NCBI GenBank assembly: GCA_964223495.1
Contig: CAXQGL010000024.1
Location: 42,577-106,576, forward strand
Reading direction: 5' to 3'
Length of the DNA: 64,000 nucleotides
Source: UBA8752 sp964223495
GTDB taxonomy: Bacteria > Bacteroidota > Bacteroidia > Flavobacteriales_D > Sanyastnellaceae
Below, piece by piece: positions 9,090 through 17,712 of this stretch. The translations under genes were made by a program, and so were the position numbers. A model generated the notes under the pieces. It was not told where the DNA came from. It made no database searches and worked only from the letters and a program-made list of their open reading frames with translations. The first letter of the stretch is position 1, and each line of letters opens with the position of its first letter.

Positions 9090-9779
9090 TCATCGGCCGA
9101 AACTGAAGCCGATGGTGGCCTGACGTCGCCTCTCTCCCATGTCCCCGGCTTCGGTATCCAGCGAATGGAGGTCATGGTAGGGCAGGACCCCTCCCTGCTG
9201 CTCCCCATATCTCAGCACGAGAAAGGCAGCCCTGCCAAGTCGGACCCGCGTACCGGCGGACCATCCCATCCTTACGGTAGGGTCGAGATCATTGATGCGG
9301 TAACCTGTGCGCTCCCCTGTGACGTCGAAGCTGCGCTGGTCCACGACAGCGGCGGCGATTCCCAATTCACCTTCGAGAAAGGGACGGAATCCGCCACGCA
9401 AGGGGTCGAATCTGAGCACGCCGGACAACTCGGGCAGGAGCAGCCGGTATATGTGCTCATCAACCGCATCGGGAGTCGACAGGTCGACATCCTCCACGGG
9501 CATGTTGGAAGTGCCGAGCGATGCCAGCCCGATCCTGATCCCCTTCTTGAAAGGGCTGCGTGTGGCGCCGAACCAGGCCATGTCCAAGTGAAGCCGGTTC
9601 AAGCTGCCATCCGGCAGACCCACGGCCACATTTCCACCGGAGAGCTCAAAGGCGCCTCCAGGCCTGGCGGCTTGTCTTCCACAGCATTGGGCATGGGCTG
9701 AACCGAGCGTGAACAGGGCCGCGAGCAAGGCGGTGAACCGGGCGGAATTCCGCAGGAGGGAGGTGTTCGGGTTTCTCAT
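9090..9779 (-). CDS. Putative outer-membrane beta-barrel protein
   Basis: The function is unknown. The start at 9779 gives MRNPNTSLLRNSARFTALLAALFTLGSAHAQ, where the basic N-terminus, hydrophobic core and AHA-Q cleavage site form a signal peptide. The remaining about 200 residues alternate polar and hydrophobic positions, contain many Gly and Arg, and end in FGR after IGFSF, as expected of a small outer-membrane barrel whose last strand ends near an aromatic residue. Two Cys follow the cleavage site. An in-frame ATG at 9806 is less likely. The gene converges with the permease gene (7-base gap) and diverges from rfbD. Confidence 0.65.
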   Translation of the reverse strand: MRNPNTSLLRNSARFTALLAALFTLGSAHAQCCGRQAARPGGAFELSGGNVAVGLPDGSLNRLHLDMAWFGATRSPFKKGIRIGLASLGTSNMPVEDVDLSTPDAVDEHIYRLLLPELSGVLRFDPLRGGFRPFLEGELGIAAAVVDQRSFDVTGERTGYRINDLDPTVRMGWSAGTRVRLGRAAFLVLRYGEQQGGVLPYHDLHSLDTEAGDMGERRRQATIGFSFGR

Positions 9780-9853
9780 GGTGAACGGTTTGATGTTGTT
9801 GACCAAGCAGAATCCGTGCCAAAACCCTGAAGAGGCTTGTTTTCTTTGTCGTC

Positions 9854-10741
9854 ATGCGCGTGGCCATCACAGGAACAACGGGGCAATTGGGGGGGCGATT
9901 GTTTTCCCTGCGGAAAGCCCCGCAAGCCGAGGGGCTGACGCTGCTTGAATGCGCCAGGGATCTCATGGACCTCGCTGTACCGGAGAGCATTCCTTCCGCC
10001 TTGGATTTCCTCAAGCCGGAAGTGGTCATCAGTTGTGCGGCCTACACGGCAGTCGATGCCGCGGAGGACGAACGCGAGAGGGCATTCGCAATCAATGGCG
10101 CGGCCCCGGGTATTCTTGGAGAAGCCTGTGCTGCGCGCGGAATCGGGGTGGTCCACATCAGTACGGACTATGTTTTCGACGGCCTCGGAAAGCGACCTTA
10201 CCTGCCCGGAGATGAAACCGGTCCGACCGGTGCCTATGGTGAGAGCAAGCTGGCGGGCGAAATGGCCTTGACTGCGGCACTGCCGGGCGCATCCATTGTG
10301 CGGGTGGGGTGGTTGTACGACCGGGACGGAAAGAACTTTCTGAATACGATGCTTCGCCTGGCTTCCGAACGCCAACAGCTCAATGTGGTCGACGATCAGT
10401 TGGGATGTCCGACTCACGTGGGCGATTTCGCAGAGGACTTGCTCGATTGGGTCCGTCTTGGCGCAACGGATCCTGCCGTGACGAAAGGCATCCATCATTA
10501 CGGGCATTCCGGCATCACCAGCTGGCATGGTTTTGCCTCCGCCATACTCGAGGTGAAGGCACCGCATGTCGAGGTGTTGCCCGTGTCCACAGCTGCTTTT
10601 CCCACGAAGGCGAAGCGGCCGGGATACAGCAAATTGGATGAGGTAGGCTTCTTTCAACGGTTGGGCAGGGCACCCATTTCGTGGAAGGAGGCCATGGATC
10701 GGTGCCTCCATGCGAAATTTGATGCCCCTTCACCTGCCTGA
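9854..10741 (+). CDS. rfbD: dTDP-4-dehydrorhamnose reductase
   Basis: This NADPH-dependent extended-SDR enzyme carries out the final step to dTDP-L-rhamnose for surface polysaccharide. Visible features are the nucleotide-binding motif GTTGQLGGRLF at the N-terminus, CAAYTAVDAAEDE, HISTDYVFDG and the catalytic YGESKLAGE. Length is 295 residues, typical of RmlD. The other rml genes are not in the window. The following phosphohexomutase gene starts 9 bases downstream, suggesting one sugar-nucleotide transcription unit. Confidence 0.92.
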   Translation: MRVAITGTTGQLGGRLFSLRKAPQAEGLTLLECARDLMDLAVPESIPSALDFLKPEVVISCAAYTAVDAAEDERERAFAINGAAPGILGEACAARGIGVVHISTDYVFDGLGKRPYLPGDETGPTGAYGESKLAGEMALTAALPGASIVRVGWLYDRDGKNFLNTMLRLASERQQLNVVDDQLGCPTHVGDFAEDLLDWVRLGATDPAVTKGIHHYGHSGITSWHGFASAILEVKAPHVEVLPVSTAAFPTKAKRPGYSKLDEVGFFQRLGRAPISWKEAMDRCLHAKFDAPSPA

Positions 10742-10750
10742 ATACGCTGC

Positions 10751-12460
10751 ATGAACCTCGATACCACCCGAGCCAAGGCCGAGGCCTGGACCCAAGAACC
10801 ACATGACGACGAGACCCGGAGGGCCGTGCAGAACATGTTGGATGCGGCCGATTCATCGGAGCTGATGGAGGCCTTCCACCAGGATCTGGAATTTGGAACC
10901 GGCGGAATGCGGGGCATCATGGGCCCGGGCACCAACCGGATGAATGCAGCGGTCGTGGCCATGGCCACGCAGGGCCTCGCCGATTACCTCACCGCCCAAT
11001 GCAGCGGGGACATCGCCGTCGCCATCGCCCACGACAGTCGACACCGGAGCGATGAATTCACGCGGGTGGCCGCCGAGGTCCTGGCCGGAAACGGCATCTC
11101 CGCCCATGTTTTCGAAGGATTGCGTCCCACGCCCGAATTGAGCTTTGCCATCCGCCGTCTGGGCTGCCAGGCCGGCATCGTCATCACGGCTAGCCACAAC
11201 CCCAAGGAATACAACGGTTACAAAGTTTATTGGGGTGATGGCGGCCAGATCGTCCCACCCCACGACAAGGGCATCATCACCTGTGTCCGGGCGGTGGACG
11301 GCCTGTCCGCCGTCAAGCGCGCGGCAGCCGACGACCCGCTTATCCGGACCATCGGTGAGGAAATGGACCGTGATTACTACGCGGCCATCGCCGGACACCG
11401 ATTGGATGCCGGCCTGCGCAGCGAGGGTTCGGATCTGGGCATTGTCTATTCCCCCCTGCACGGCACCGGAACGGTGAGCATGGCGCCGGCCTTGGCGGCC
11501 TGCGGTTTCCGGAACGTGGAGGTCCTCGCTGCGCAAGCCGATCCGGATGGCGCCTTCCCCACCGTGGAATCCCCCAACCCGGAGGAGGCGAGTGCATTGA
11601 AAATGGCCCTCGACAGGGCCGAGGAAACCGGGTCGGACCTCGTGCTGGCCACCGACCCCGATTCGGACAGGGTGGGTGCAGCCGTGCGCGATGCGGAAGG
11701 CCATTTCCGATTGCTCAACGGCAACGAAATGGCTTCCCTGCTGGTGCATTACGTCCTGCGTACCAAGGCGGACAGCGACGGATTGGAGGAAGGCGATTTC
11801 GTGGCCCGCACCATCGTGACCACCCGGTTGATTTCAGAAATTGCCGAGGCCTACGATGTGCCCGTCGCAGAGACGCTGACCGGTTTCAAGTGGATCGCTG
11901 CGGAAATCCTGGCCCGGGAGGGGCACGGCCAATTCCTGGTGGGCGGTGAGGAGAGCTACGGTTACCTCGTAGGTGACGAGGTCCGGGACAAGGACGCCAT
12001 CGCCGCTGCCGCGATGATCGCCGAAATGGCCCACGTCGAATGGGTCAAGGGGCGCACCCTTCTCGATCGCCTGCGCGACCTGCACCGGCATTACGGCATG
12101 TACAGGGAGGCACTGGTATCCCTGAAGCGCGAAGGCATGGCCGGGGCCGACGAGATCCGTGCGATGATGACGGGTTTCAGGGAGGCACCACCGGCACAGC
12201 TCGGAGGCGAAACCGTGGTGGAGGTGCGCGACCATCTGACCGGATGGAATGGGTTGCCCCCCTCGAATGTCGTACAGTTCCTGACTGCTTCCGGTGCGCT
12301 GGTCACCGCCCGTCCATCCGGAACGGAGCCCAAGATCAAGTTCTACTTCTCCATCCGCGGTGATTGGGAGGAAGGCGCGGCCTACGAGGATGCTTGGGGT
12401 GCATTGGGCAGGCGCTTGGTGGCCCTCGGCAAGGACCTGGGCGTGGAGGTCAGCATTTGA
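10751..12460 (+). CDS. Alpha-D-phosphohexomutase (phosphoglucomutase/phosphomannomutase)
   Basis: The enzyme interconverts hexose 1- and 6-phosphates, supplying glucose-1-P or mannose-1-P for polysaccharide and glycogen synthesis. The 569 residues contain the phosphoserine loop GIVITASHNPKEYNGYK (S148), the Mg-binding loop ATDPDSDRVG, the sugar-specificity loop GGEESYGYL and the phosphate-binding loop RPSGTEPKIKFY. Length and motifs match the PGM2-like/ManB-type group common in Bacteroidota. Substrate preference cannot be fixed from sequence alone. It follows rfbD by 9 bases. Confidence 0.93.
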   Translation: MNLDTTRAKAEAWTQEPHDDETRRAVQNMLDAADSSELMEAFHQDLEFGTGGMRGIMGPGTNRMNAAVVAMATQGLADYLTAQCSGDIAVAIAHDSRHRSDEFTRVAAEVLAGNGISAHVFEGLRPTPELSFAIRRLGCQAGIVITASHNPKEYNGYKVYWGDGGQIVPPHDKGIITCVRAVDGLSAVKRAAADDPLIRTIGEEMDRDYYAAIAGHRLDAGLRSEGSDLGIVYSPLHGTGTVSMAPALAACGFRNVEVLAAQADPDGAFPTVESPNPEEASALKMALDRAEETGSDLVLATDPDSDRVGAAVRDAEGHFRLLNGNEMASLLVHYVLRTKADSDGLEEGDFVARTIVTTRLISEIAEAYDVPVAETLTGFKWIAAEILAREGHGQFLVGGEESYGYLVGDEVRDKDAIAAAAMIAEMAHVEWVKGRTLLDRLRDLHRHYGMYREALVSLKREGMAGADEIRAMMTGFREAPPAQLGGETVVEVRDHLTGWNGLPPSNVVQFLTASGALVTARPSGTEPKIKFYFSIRGDWEEGAAYEDAWGALGRRLVALGKDLGVEVSI

Positions 12461-12478
12461 ATCCAGACCGGGACCGGC

Positions 12479-12970
12479 TCAGAATTCGGGGATCCAGGGA
12501 TCGATGAGTGGCAGGACCGTCCTCGCGGTCTGGTCCAACCATGGCCACAGGACACTGTCCGCCACCCACGCTTCCGGAAGCCAATCCGTTCCCAGGAAGC
12601 CCTGGACGAGGAGCAGGATGATGGACCAGAACAACCACGCCCTTCCGGTGGAGAACAGCACTCCTCCCAGCCTGTCCAATGGTTTCAGCGCCGTGATGTC
12701 CACCAGTTTCTCCAGCAATCGGCCCAGCAGATGGACGCCGAAGGCCACCACAAGGAAAGTGAGCGCAAAGGACACGATACCGAGGTACTCCTTGCCAATG
12801 GCATACTGTGCATCGAGCCACCCCGCCGTGATGTCGGAACCGAACAGCGCGGCATAGGCGCCGAGGAAAAGGGCGATCAATCCTGTCACCTCGAGGATGA
12901 ACCCGCGCCGAAATCCCCGAATTGCCCCCCAGATGAGGGGGATGGCCAGTGCGATATCGATGGGGCACAT
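12479..12970 (-). CDS. cvpA: CvpA family membrane protein
   Basis: CvpA-family proteins are small inner-membrane proteins; in E. coli CvpA is linked to colicin V export and envelope stress. This 163-residue protein has four hydrophobic segments and the N-terminal family motif PIDIALAIPLIWGAIRGFRRGF. The start is placed at the ATG ending at 12970 because it begins the conserved motif; ATGs at 12982 and 12994 are in frame. It converges with the phosphohexomutase gene and diverges from the acetyltransferase gene. Confidence 0.85.
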   Translation of the reverse strand: MCPIDIALAIPLIWGAIRGFRRGFILEVTGLIALFLGAYAALFGSDITAGWLDAQYAIGKEYLGIVSFALTFLVVAFGVHLLGRLLEKLVDITALKPLDRLGGVLFSTGRAWLFWSIILLLVQGFLGTDWLPEAWVADSVLWPWLDQTARTVLPLIDPWIPEF

Positions 12971-12996
12971 CGTTTCGGGCATGTCGCCGCGCAATC

Positions 12997-13004
12997 TACG
13001 TTTG
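12997..13004 (+). promoter_or_regulatory. -7 box 4 bases before the acetyltransferase start
   Basis: TACGTTTG is a full match to TAnnTTTG and is followed by TGCC and then ATG at 13009. The transcript would begin at or next to the start codon. Confidence 0.65.
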
Positions 13005-13008
13005 TGCC

Positions 13009-13500
13009 ATGGAAGAAAAGGGCAGGGTCAGAAAAGGAAAAGTGGAGGATATCCCGAGGACGATGGAGTTGATCCGGGAGCTCGCGGAGTACGAGCGCGC
13101 CCTGGATCAGGTGAACATTGACGTGGATACCCTGGCTGAGGACGGATTTGGACCGGATCCCGCCTACGGTCTGTTGGTCTTGGAGGCCAACGGAAGTGAT
13201 GAGCTCGTTGGGATGGCACTTTACTATGAGAAGTACAGCACCTGGAATGGACGCTGTCTCTTTCTCGAGGATCTCGTGGTCACCGAGCGCGAAAGGGGTA
13301 AGGGATACGGCCTGCAACTATTTTCTGCGGTAGCGGCAGAGGCGGTGAGACGCCAATGTGCCTACTTGCAGTGGCAGGTGTTGGACTGGAACACCCCCGC
13401 GATAGAGTTCTACAAGGCGATGGATGCTGAGGTGAGCAGTGAATGGCTCAATGGACGCCTCTCGGGCGAGGCCTTGCAACGTCTGGCGGACGCATCATGA
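13009..13500 (+). CDS. GNAT family N-acetyltransferase
   Basis: This acetyl-CoA-dependent N-acetyltransferase has 163 residues. Motif A (LFLEDLVVTERERGKGYGLQLF) contains the acetyl-CoA pyrophosphate loop RGKGYG. The pattern EDLVV plus the later WQVLDWNTPAIEFYKAMDAE resembles the diamine/spermidine acetyltransferase subgroup, but the substrate is not certain. The start at 13009 is set by a perfect -7 box 4 bases upstream; the frame is open before it. The stop overlaps the start of the aspartokinase-like gene (ATGA), so the two are translationally coupled. Confidence 0.88.
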   Translation: MEEKGRVRKGKVEDIPRTMELIRELAEYERALDQVNIDVDTLAEDGFGPDPAYGLLVLEANGSDELVGMALYYEKYSTWNGRCLFLEDLVVTERERGKGYGLQLFSAVAAEAVRRQCAYLQWQVLDWNTPAIEFYKAMDAEVSSEWLNGRLSGEALQRLADAS

Positions 13501-14576
13501 AGCTCGAAGTCCACAAATTCGGGGGTGCCGCAGTGCGCGACGCCGAGGGGGTGCGCAATGTGGGGCGTATTGTGGACGGATTGGTCCGGAGGGGCATCCG
13601 GCCCATCGTGGTGGTCAGCGCCATGGCCAAGTCGACCAATGCCCTCGAGAAAGTGTGGCGCGGCCTTCCGTCATCCACATCGCCCGAACCGGTGCTGGAG
13701 GAGGTGAGGAATTTCCATGAGGAGGTCCTCGGTGACCTTGGCTTCACTTGGGAGGTCCTGCACCCGGATTGGCTTGATTTCATCGAGGTTGCACGGCACC
13801 TGAATGCCCAGCGGTGCTCGGATTCGGGATACGATGCGCTGGTGGGGTTCGGTGAGCGTTTTTCGACCAGGATCGTTCACGCCCATTTGGTGCAACAGGG
13901 CCTGGACGCCCGATGGCATTCGGCCTGGAGCCTCATCAGGACGGATGATGCGCACCGTGCCTCGAACGTGGACCTCGAGGTCACCGGAAGGTTGGTCAGG
14001 GAAACCCTTGGACCGGACACCGGCACCGTTGCCGTGACCCAGGGCTTCGTCGGAGGAACCGAATCCGGCATCCCGACCACGCTCGGAAGAGAAGGATCCG
14101 ATTTCAGTGGTGCCCTGATTGCAGAGGCATTGCAGGCGGGACGGCTCGTGGTATGGAAGGACGTGCCCGGGGTCATGACGGGTGATCCCAGGGAATGGCC
14201 CCTGGCCAAACGCATCGATCGCCTCGACCATGTGACGGCGGAGCGCATGAGCCGTGCCGGCGCCGGAGTGCTCCATCCTTCGACCATGGCACCGCTCCAG
14301 CGATCGGACATTCCATTGGAGGTCAGGAGTTTCATCGCACCGGACCGTGTGGGCACCACCATCCACGGGCTTACATCGGAAGAAGGCCCCGGACTGCTGT
14401 GGGCCTTTGTGCAGGATGAGAATGGCCGCCCCTTTGCGCGCTGCCTGACGCATGAAGCGGAAAGGGCCACGGATGAATGGAACAGGGCTTTCAGCAATCG
14501 GCCCATCGAAGCCATTCAGCCCGACCCCCAAGTCGGGGGTTGTCTCCGGTTGACCTGGCAATTGTTCGAAGACTGA
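13497..14576 (+). CDS. Short aspartate kinase-like protein without ACT domains
   Basis: This amino-acid kinase fold protein resembles aspartokinase, which phosphorylates L-aspartate with ATP. Visible motifs are the N-terminal KFGGAAV (classic KFGGTSV), TLGREGSDFSGALIAEAL (classic TLGRGGSD) and WKDVPGVMTGDPR. At 359 residues it lacks room for the usual pair of ACT regulatory domains; only about 70 residues follow the kinase fold and they do not look like ACT. It would therefore escape normal lysine/threonine feedback if active. It starts within the stop codon of the acetyltransferase gene. A diverged role in another pathway is possible. Confidence 0.8.
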   Translation: MKLEVHKFGGAAVRDAEGVRNVGRIVDGLVRRGIRPIVVVSAMAKSTNALEKVWRGLPSSTSPEPVLEEVRNFHEEVLGDLGFTWEVLHPDWLDFIEVARHLNAQRCSDSGYDALVGFGERFSTRIVHAHLVQQGLDARWHSAWSLIRTDDAHRASNVDLEVTGRLVRETLGPDTGTVAVTQGFVGGTESGIPTTLGREGSDFSGALIAEALQAGRLVVWKDVPGVMTGDPREWPLAKRIDRLDHVTAERMSRAGAGVLHPSTMAPLQRSDIPLEVRSFIAPDRVGTTIHGLTSEEGPGLLWAFVQDENGRPFARCLTHEAERATDEWNRAFSNRPIEAIQPDPQVGGCLRLTWQLFED

Positions 14577-14600
14577 GTCCGCCACGGAATCGCACAAAAA

Positions 14601-14625
14601 AGCCGGTTCCTGATGGAAACCGGCT
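14601..14625 (-). terminator. Terminator of the DUF2795 gene
   Basis: The 8-bp stem AGCCGGTT/AACCGGCT is followed on the minus strand by six T. It lies 23 bases past the stop codon of the 14648-14869 gene and between two convergent genes. Confidence 0.8.
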
Positions 14626-14647
14626 CAGAAGTCATGGGGGCGAAAAG

Positions 14648-14869
14648 CTAGTATTCGTCCTCGTTGAAGAAGAAATCCTCCTTGGATGGATAGTCCGGCC
14701 AGATGTCTTCGATGGTGTCGAAGGTCTCCTGGTCATCCTCGATCTGCTGCAGGTTTTCGACCACCTCAAGGGGCGCTCCCGTCCGCATGGCGAAGTCGAT
14801 GAGCTCGTCCTTGGTGGCAGGCCATGGGGCGTCTTCGAGGTACGAAGCAAGTTCAAGAGTCCAATACAT
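14648..14869 (-). CDS. DUF2795 domain protein
   Basis: This is an acidic 73-residue protein of the small DUF2795 family, common in Bacteroidota and of unknown function. The sequence has the pattern seen there: YLEDAPWPATKDELIDFA, then EVVENLQQIEDD, and an acidic tail ending in FFFNEDEY. The gene has its own promoter (TACTTTTG at 14893-14900) and terminator (14601-14625), so it is transcribed alone. Confidence 0.85.
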   Translation of the reverse strand: MYWTLELASYLEDAPWPATKDELIDFAMRTGAPLEVVENLQQIEDDQETFDTIEDIWPDYPSKEDFFFNEDEY

Positions 14870-14892
14870 GGTGCTTCACATTTCGGGCGCGG

Positions 14893-14900
14893 CAAAAGTA
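14893..14900 (-). promoter_or_regulatory. -7 box of the DUF2795 gene
   Basis: TACTTTTG matches TAnnTTTG exactly and lies 23 bases before the ATG. Confidence 0.6.
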
Positions 14901-14954
14901 GCGGAGTCCCAATTCTGTGCAAGCCCTACGCGCATCGAACACAAAAAGTTCGCT

Positions 14955-15512
14955 TTATCCCTGATTTTCAGGGTCGCGGGGCCACTTTTCCTCGACTACA
15001 CCCGCATTGAATGCGGCCCAGCGACCCAAGGTGAACAAGGCATCACTGAGTCGATTGAGGTATTTCAGGGCCGATTCGGGCTGTTCAACGAGCCGGTCAA
15101 GCGCCACCGTCCTCCGCTCGGCGCGACGACAGACCGTGCGGGCGAGGTGGCACTGACTGACAGCCGGATGGCCCCCTGGCAGCACGAAATTGCGGAGTGG
15201 AGGCAAGTCTTCTTCGAGCTTGTCGATCCAGCCTTCCATGGCTTCGATGTCCGTCGGACTGACGGTGAGTGCGCCGGGGCGCGGTCCTTTGGGATCCGCC
15301 AGGATGCTCCCGATGCGGAACAAATGATCCTGAATGACATGGACGGCATCACGTTGAGGCGCGAGGACCGCGTGGTCGAGCAGGCCACCCACCACGGCAT
15401 TCAATTCATCGATGGTCCCGTAAGCCTCGATCCGGGCGTCATCCTTGTGGACGCGTGATCCATCGAACAGGGAGGTTTCCCCTCCATCACCGGTGCGGGT
15501 ATAGATGCGCAT
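14955..15512 (-). CDS. ATP:cob(I)alamin adenosyltransferase, PduO type
   Basis: The enzyme transfers the adenosyl group of ATP to cob(I)alamin to make coenzyme B12. The 185-residue protein starts MRIYTRTGDGGETSLF, the ATP-binding N-terminus of the PduO family, continues with IEAYGTIDELNAVVG, and ends with the conserved RLSDALFTLGRWA. The frame is open upstream, but this ATG is the family start and follows CACCTTTG by 4 bases. Adenosylcobalamin is needed by methylmalonyl-CoA mutase, which fits the methylmalonyl-CoA epimerase gene at 28207. Confidence 0.94.
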   Translation of the reverse strand: MRIYTRTGDGGETSLFDGSRVHKDDARIEAYGTIDELNAVVGGLLDHAVLAPQRDAVHVIQDHLFRIGSILADPKGPRPGALTVSPTDIEAMEGWIDKLEEDLPPLRNFVLPGGHPAVSQCHLARTVCRRAERRTVALDRLVEQPESALKYLNRLSDALFTLGRWAAFNAGVVEEKWPRDPENQG

Positions 15513-15578
15513 GTTGCAAAGGTGCGCCTCAGGACGCAACCGGAGCCATTGGGGGCATAGGGGAAGTGAGGTGGGAAG

Positions 15579-15586
15579 TACCTTCG
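15579..15586 (+). promoter_or_regulatory. -7 box 4 bases before the dCMP deaminase start
   Basis: TACCTTCG is followed by CGCC and then a GTG start codon at 15591. The position of the box supports GTG as the true start. Confidence 0.6.
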
Positions 15587-15590
15587 CGCC

Positions 15591-16019
15591 GTGCACGAGG
15601 CAAAGCAGCGACGATACGATCTGGCTTACCTGAGGATGGCCCGGGAATGGGCGACGTTGTCGCACTGTCAGCGCAAACAGGTCGGGGCACTCATCGTCCG
15701 CGATGGCATGATCGTCTCGGACGGCTACAATGGAACGCCGAGTGGTTTCCCGAACGCCTGTGAGGACGAGGAGGGCGCAACCCATTGGTATGTGCTGCAT
15801 GCCGAAGCCAATGCCATCACGAAATTGGCGCGGTCCAGCCACACAGCGGCCGGCGCCACCCTGTACATCACGATGTCGCCGTGCCGTGAATGCGCGAAGC
15901 TCATCCACCAGGTGGGCATCCGGAGGCTCGTGTTCATCGACGCCTACAAGGATGATTCGGGCCTGCAATTCCTGAGAGAGGCGGGCGTTGAGACCGTGCG
16001 TTACGAAAATGTCGAATGA
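15591..16019 (+). CDS. Deoxycytidylate (dCMP) deaminase, ComEB-like
   Basis: This zinc enzyme deaminates dCMP to dUMP for thymidylate synthesis. The 142 residues contain the zinc/catalytic motif HAE (H70, E72) and PCRECA (C98, C101). YNGTPSGFPNACED matches the dCMP deaminase subfamily. The start is GTG, supported by the TACCTTCG box just before it. The 3' end overlaps the S41 protease gene by 11 bases. Confidence 0.93.
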   Translation: MHEAKQRRYDLAYLRMAREWATLSHCQRKQVGALIVRDGMIVSDGYNGTPSGFPNACEDEEGATHWYVLHAEANAITKLARSSHTAAGATLYITMSPCRECAKLIHQVGIRRLVFIDAYKDDSGLQFLREAGVETVRYENVE

Positions 16020-17676
16020 CCGCCCCCCCATACCACGCGCCTGGGTTCCACTCGCCCTTGGAGCAGCACTGATGCTGGGTGCCTATCTCGGCAAGGGACT
16101 CGACAGGGATGAGCCGATCTGGAATCTGCAGACCCCGGTTTTCATGCCATCGGGTCAAGTCCTGGGTTCGGTACTCGACCGGATCGACCGCATGTATGTG
16201 GACCCTGTGGATCGGAACCGGTTGACCGAGGTCGCCATCGATGCCATCCTCTCGGAGCTGGACCCGCACAGCGATTGGTTCAGCAGTGAGGAATTGGCGG
16301 CGATGGCCGAGCCGATGGAGGGCAATTTCGAGGGCATTGGAGTCGAATTCCTGTTGCAGGAGGACACCATCATGGTGGTGACCCCCATCCCCGGTGGCCC
16401 CAGTGAGGAGGCCGGCATTCTGGCGGGGGACCGCATCGTGATGGTGGACGATTCCACCATTGCGGGTACCGGTTTGACCAACGGCAAAGTGATGGAGCTC
16501 CTGAAGGGTCCGGCGGGCACCGAAGTCCGACTGGGCTTGTTCAGGCCCGAGCGCGGTGGGGGCAGCACATTCGATGTGCAGTTGCGTCGTGGCCGGATTC
16601 CCATCCACAGTGTGGTTTCAGCTGAGGTGATGGCGGACGGCACGGGATACGTCAAGGTCATCCGTTTCGCGAGGAATACCCACGAGGAATTTGAATCGGC
16701 GCTGCAGACCCTCTCAGAAGCAGGCATGCAACGGCTGGTGCTGGACCTTCGGGGCAATGGGGGTGGATACCTGCATGCCGCAGTGCCCATGGTGGAACAT
16801 TTCCTGGACGAAGGTGACCTTGTGGTCTACACGGAGGGCGCCTCGCAACCGCGCCGCGAATACGTGACGGAACGTCCCGGCAGTTACCGGGAGATGCCCG
16901 TGGTCGTCATGGTGGACGAAGGCAGTGCTTCGGCGAGTGAAATCTTCGCGGGTGCGTTGCAGGACCACGACCGCGGTGTCATCGTCGGCCGACGGACTTT
17001 CGGAAAGGGCCTCGTGCAGGAGGAATTCCCCGTGGCCAACCGGGGTGCGCTGCGGCTGACGGTGGCGCGCTACTACACGCCGAGTGGCCGTTCCATCCAG
17101 CGGCCCTATGGATCGGGTATCGACTATGCCGAGGAATGGGCCGCACGGGAGGAGCGCGGTGAGTATCTCGAGGCTGACAGTGTACTGCAGGTGGATTCGC
17201 TGGCTTATCTGACCCGGGCCGGCAGGACCGTCTTTGGCGGAGGAGGCATTGCCCCCGATGTCTTCGTGCCTTTGGATACTGGGAGTTTCCCGGCGTCTTT
17301 CCGGGAATTGGTCTACGCGGGAAGGATACGCGAGTATGCGTTTGTCACCACGGAGGAGCGCCGCGAGGAGTTCAGCGCCATGGGGGGTGTGGCTCCTTTC
17401 ATTGACGCTGTCAATGCTGGACTCAATCTGGGCGTCGACGCCTTGATTGACGAAACCTACGTGCCGGAACTGGAGCGGGAACGCTCGACCCTGTTGACCC
17501 GGCGTCGCCTTGCCGAACGGATCGCCCACAGCATCTGGGGGGAGTCGGCGGGCCACTGCGCCGCCCTCGAATGGGACAGGGAATGGAAAGAGGCCTTGGA
17601 CGCTTTCGATACCTTCGAGCTTCTGCTCAGCCCATCACCTGCTGCTGACGTGGCAGAGGAAACCGAACAGGACTAG
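16009..17676 (+). CDS. S41 family C-terminal processing peptidase
   Basis: This is a periplasmic Ser-Lys protease of the Prc/CtpA family. From the ATG at 16009 the 555-residue protein has an N-terminal membrane anchor or signal (residues 11-27), a PDZ domain (about 105-180, GNFEGIGVEF and AGILAGDRIV), and the tail-specific protease core. Catalytic Ser308 lies in EGSASASEIF and Lys333 in FGKGLVQ. About 150 residues after the core form a family-typical C-terminal extension. It overlaps the deaminase gene by 11 bases and so is probably co-translated with it. Confidence 0.94.
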   Translation: MSNDRPPIPRAWVPLALGAALMLGAYLGKGLDRDEPIWNLQTPVFMPSGQVLGSVLDRIDRMYVDPVDRNRLTEVAIDAILSELDPHSDWFSSEELAAMAEPMEGNFEGIGVEFLLQEDTIMVVTPIPGGPSEEAGILAGDRIVMVDDSTIAGTGLTNGKVMELLKGPAGTEVRLGLFRPERGGGSTFDVQLRRGRIPIHSVVSAEVMADGTGYVKVIRFARNTHEEFESALQTLSEAGMQRLVLDLRGNGGGYLHAAVPMVEHFLDEGDLVVYTEGASQPRREYVTERPGSYREMPVVVMVDEGSASASEIFAGALQDHDRGVIVGRRTFGKGLVQEEFPVANRGALRLTVARYYTPSGRSIQRPYGSGIDYAEEWAAREERGEYLEADSVLQVDSLAYLTRAGRTVFGGGGIAPDVFVPLDTGSFPASFRELVYAGRIREYAFVTTEERREEFSAMGGVAPFIDAVNAGLNLGVDALIDETYVPELERERSTLLTRRRLAERIAHSIWGESAGHCAALEWDREWKEALDAFDTFELLLSPSPAADVAEETEQD

Positions 17677-17712
17677 ATTTGAACACGCACGATACAATGC
17701 AACCCCACCATC

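Noticed and set aside
15513..16031. Upstream extension of the cobalamin adenosyltransferase gene
   Set aside because: The MRIYTRTGDGG start is the family start, and the extension would overlap the dCMP deaminase gene on the other strand.
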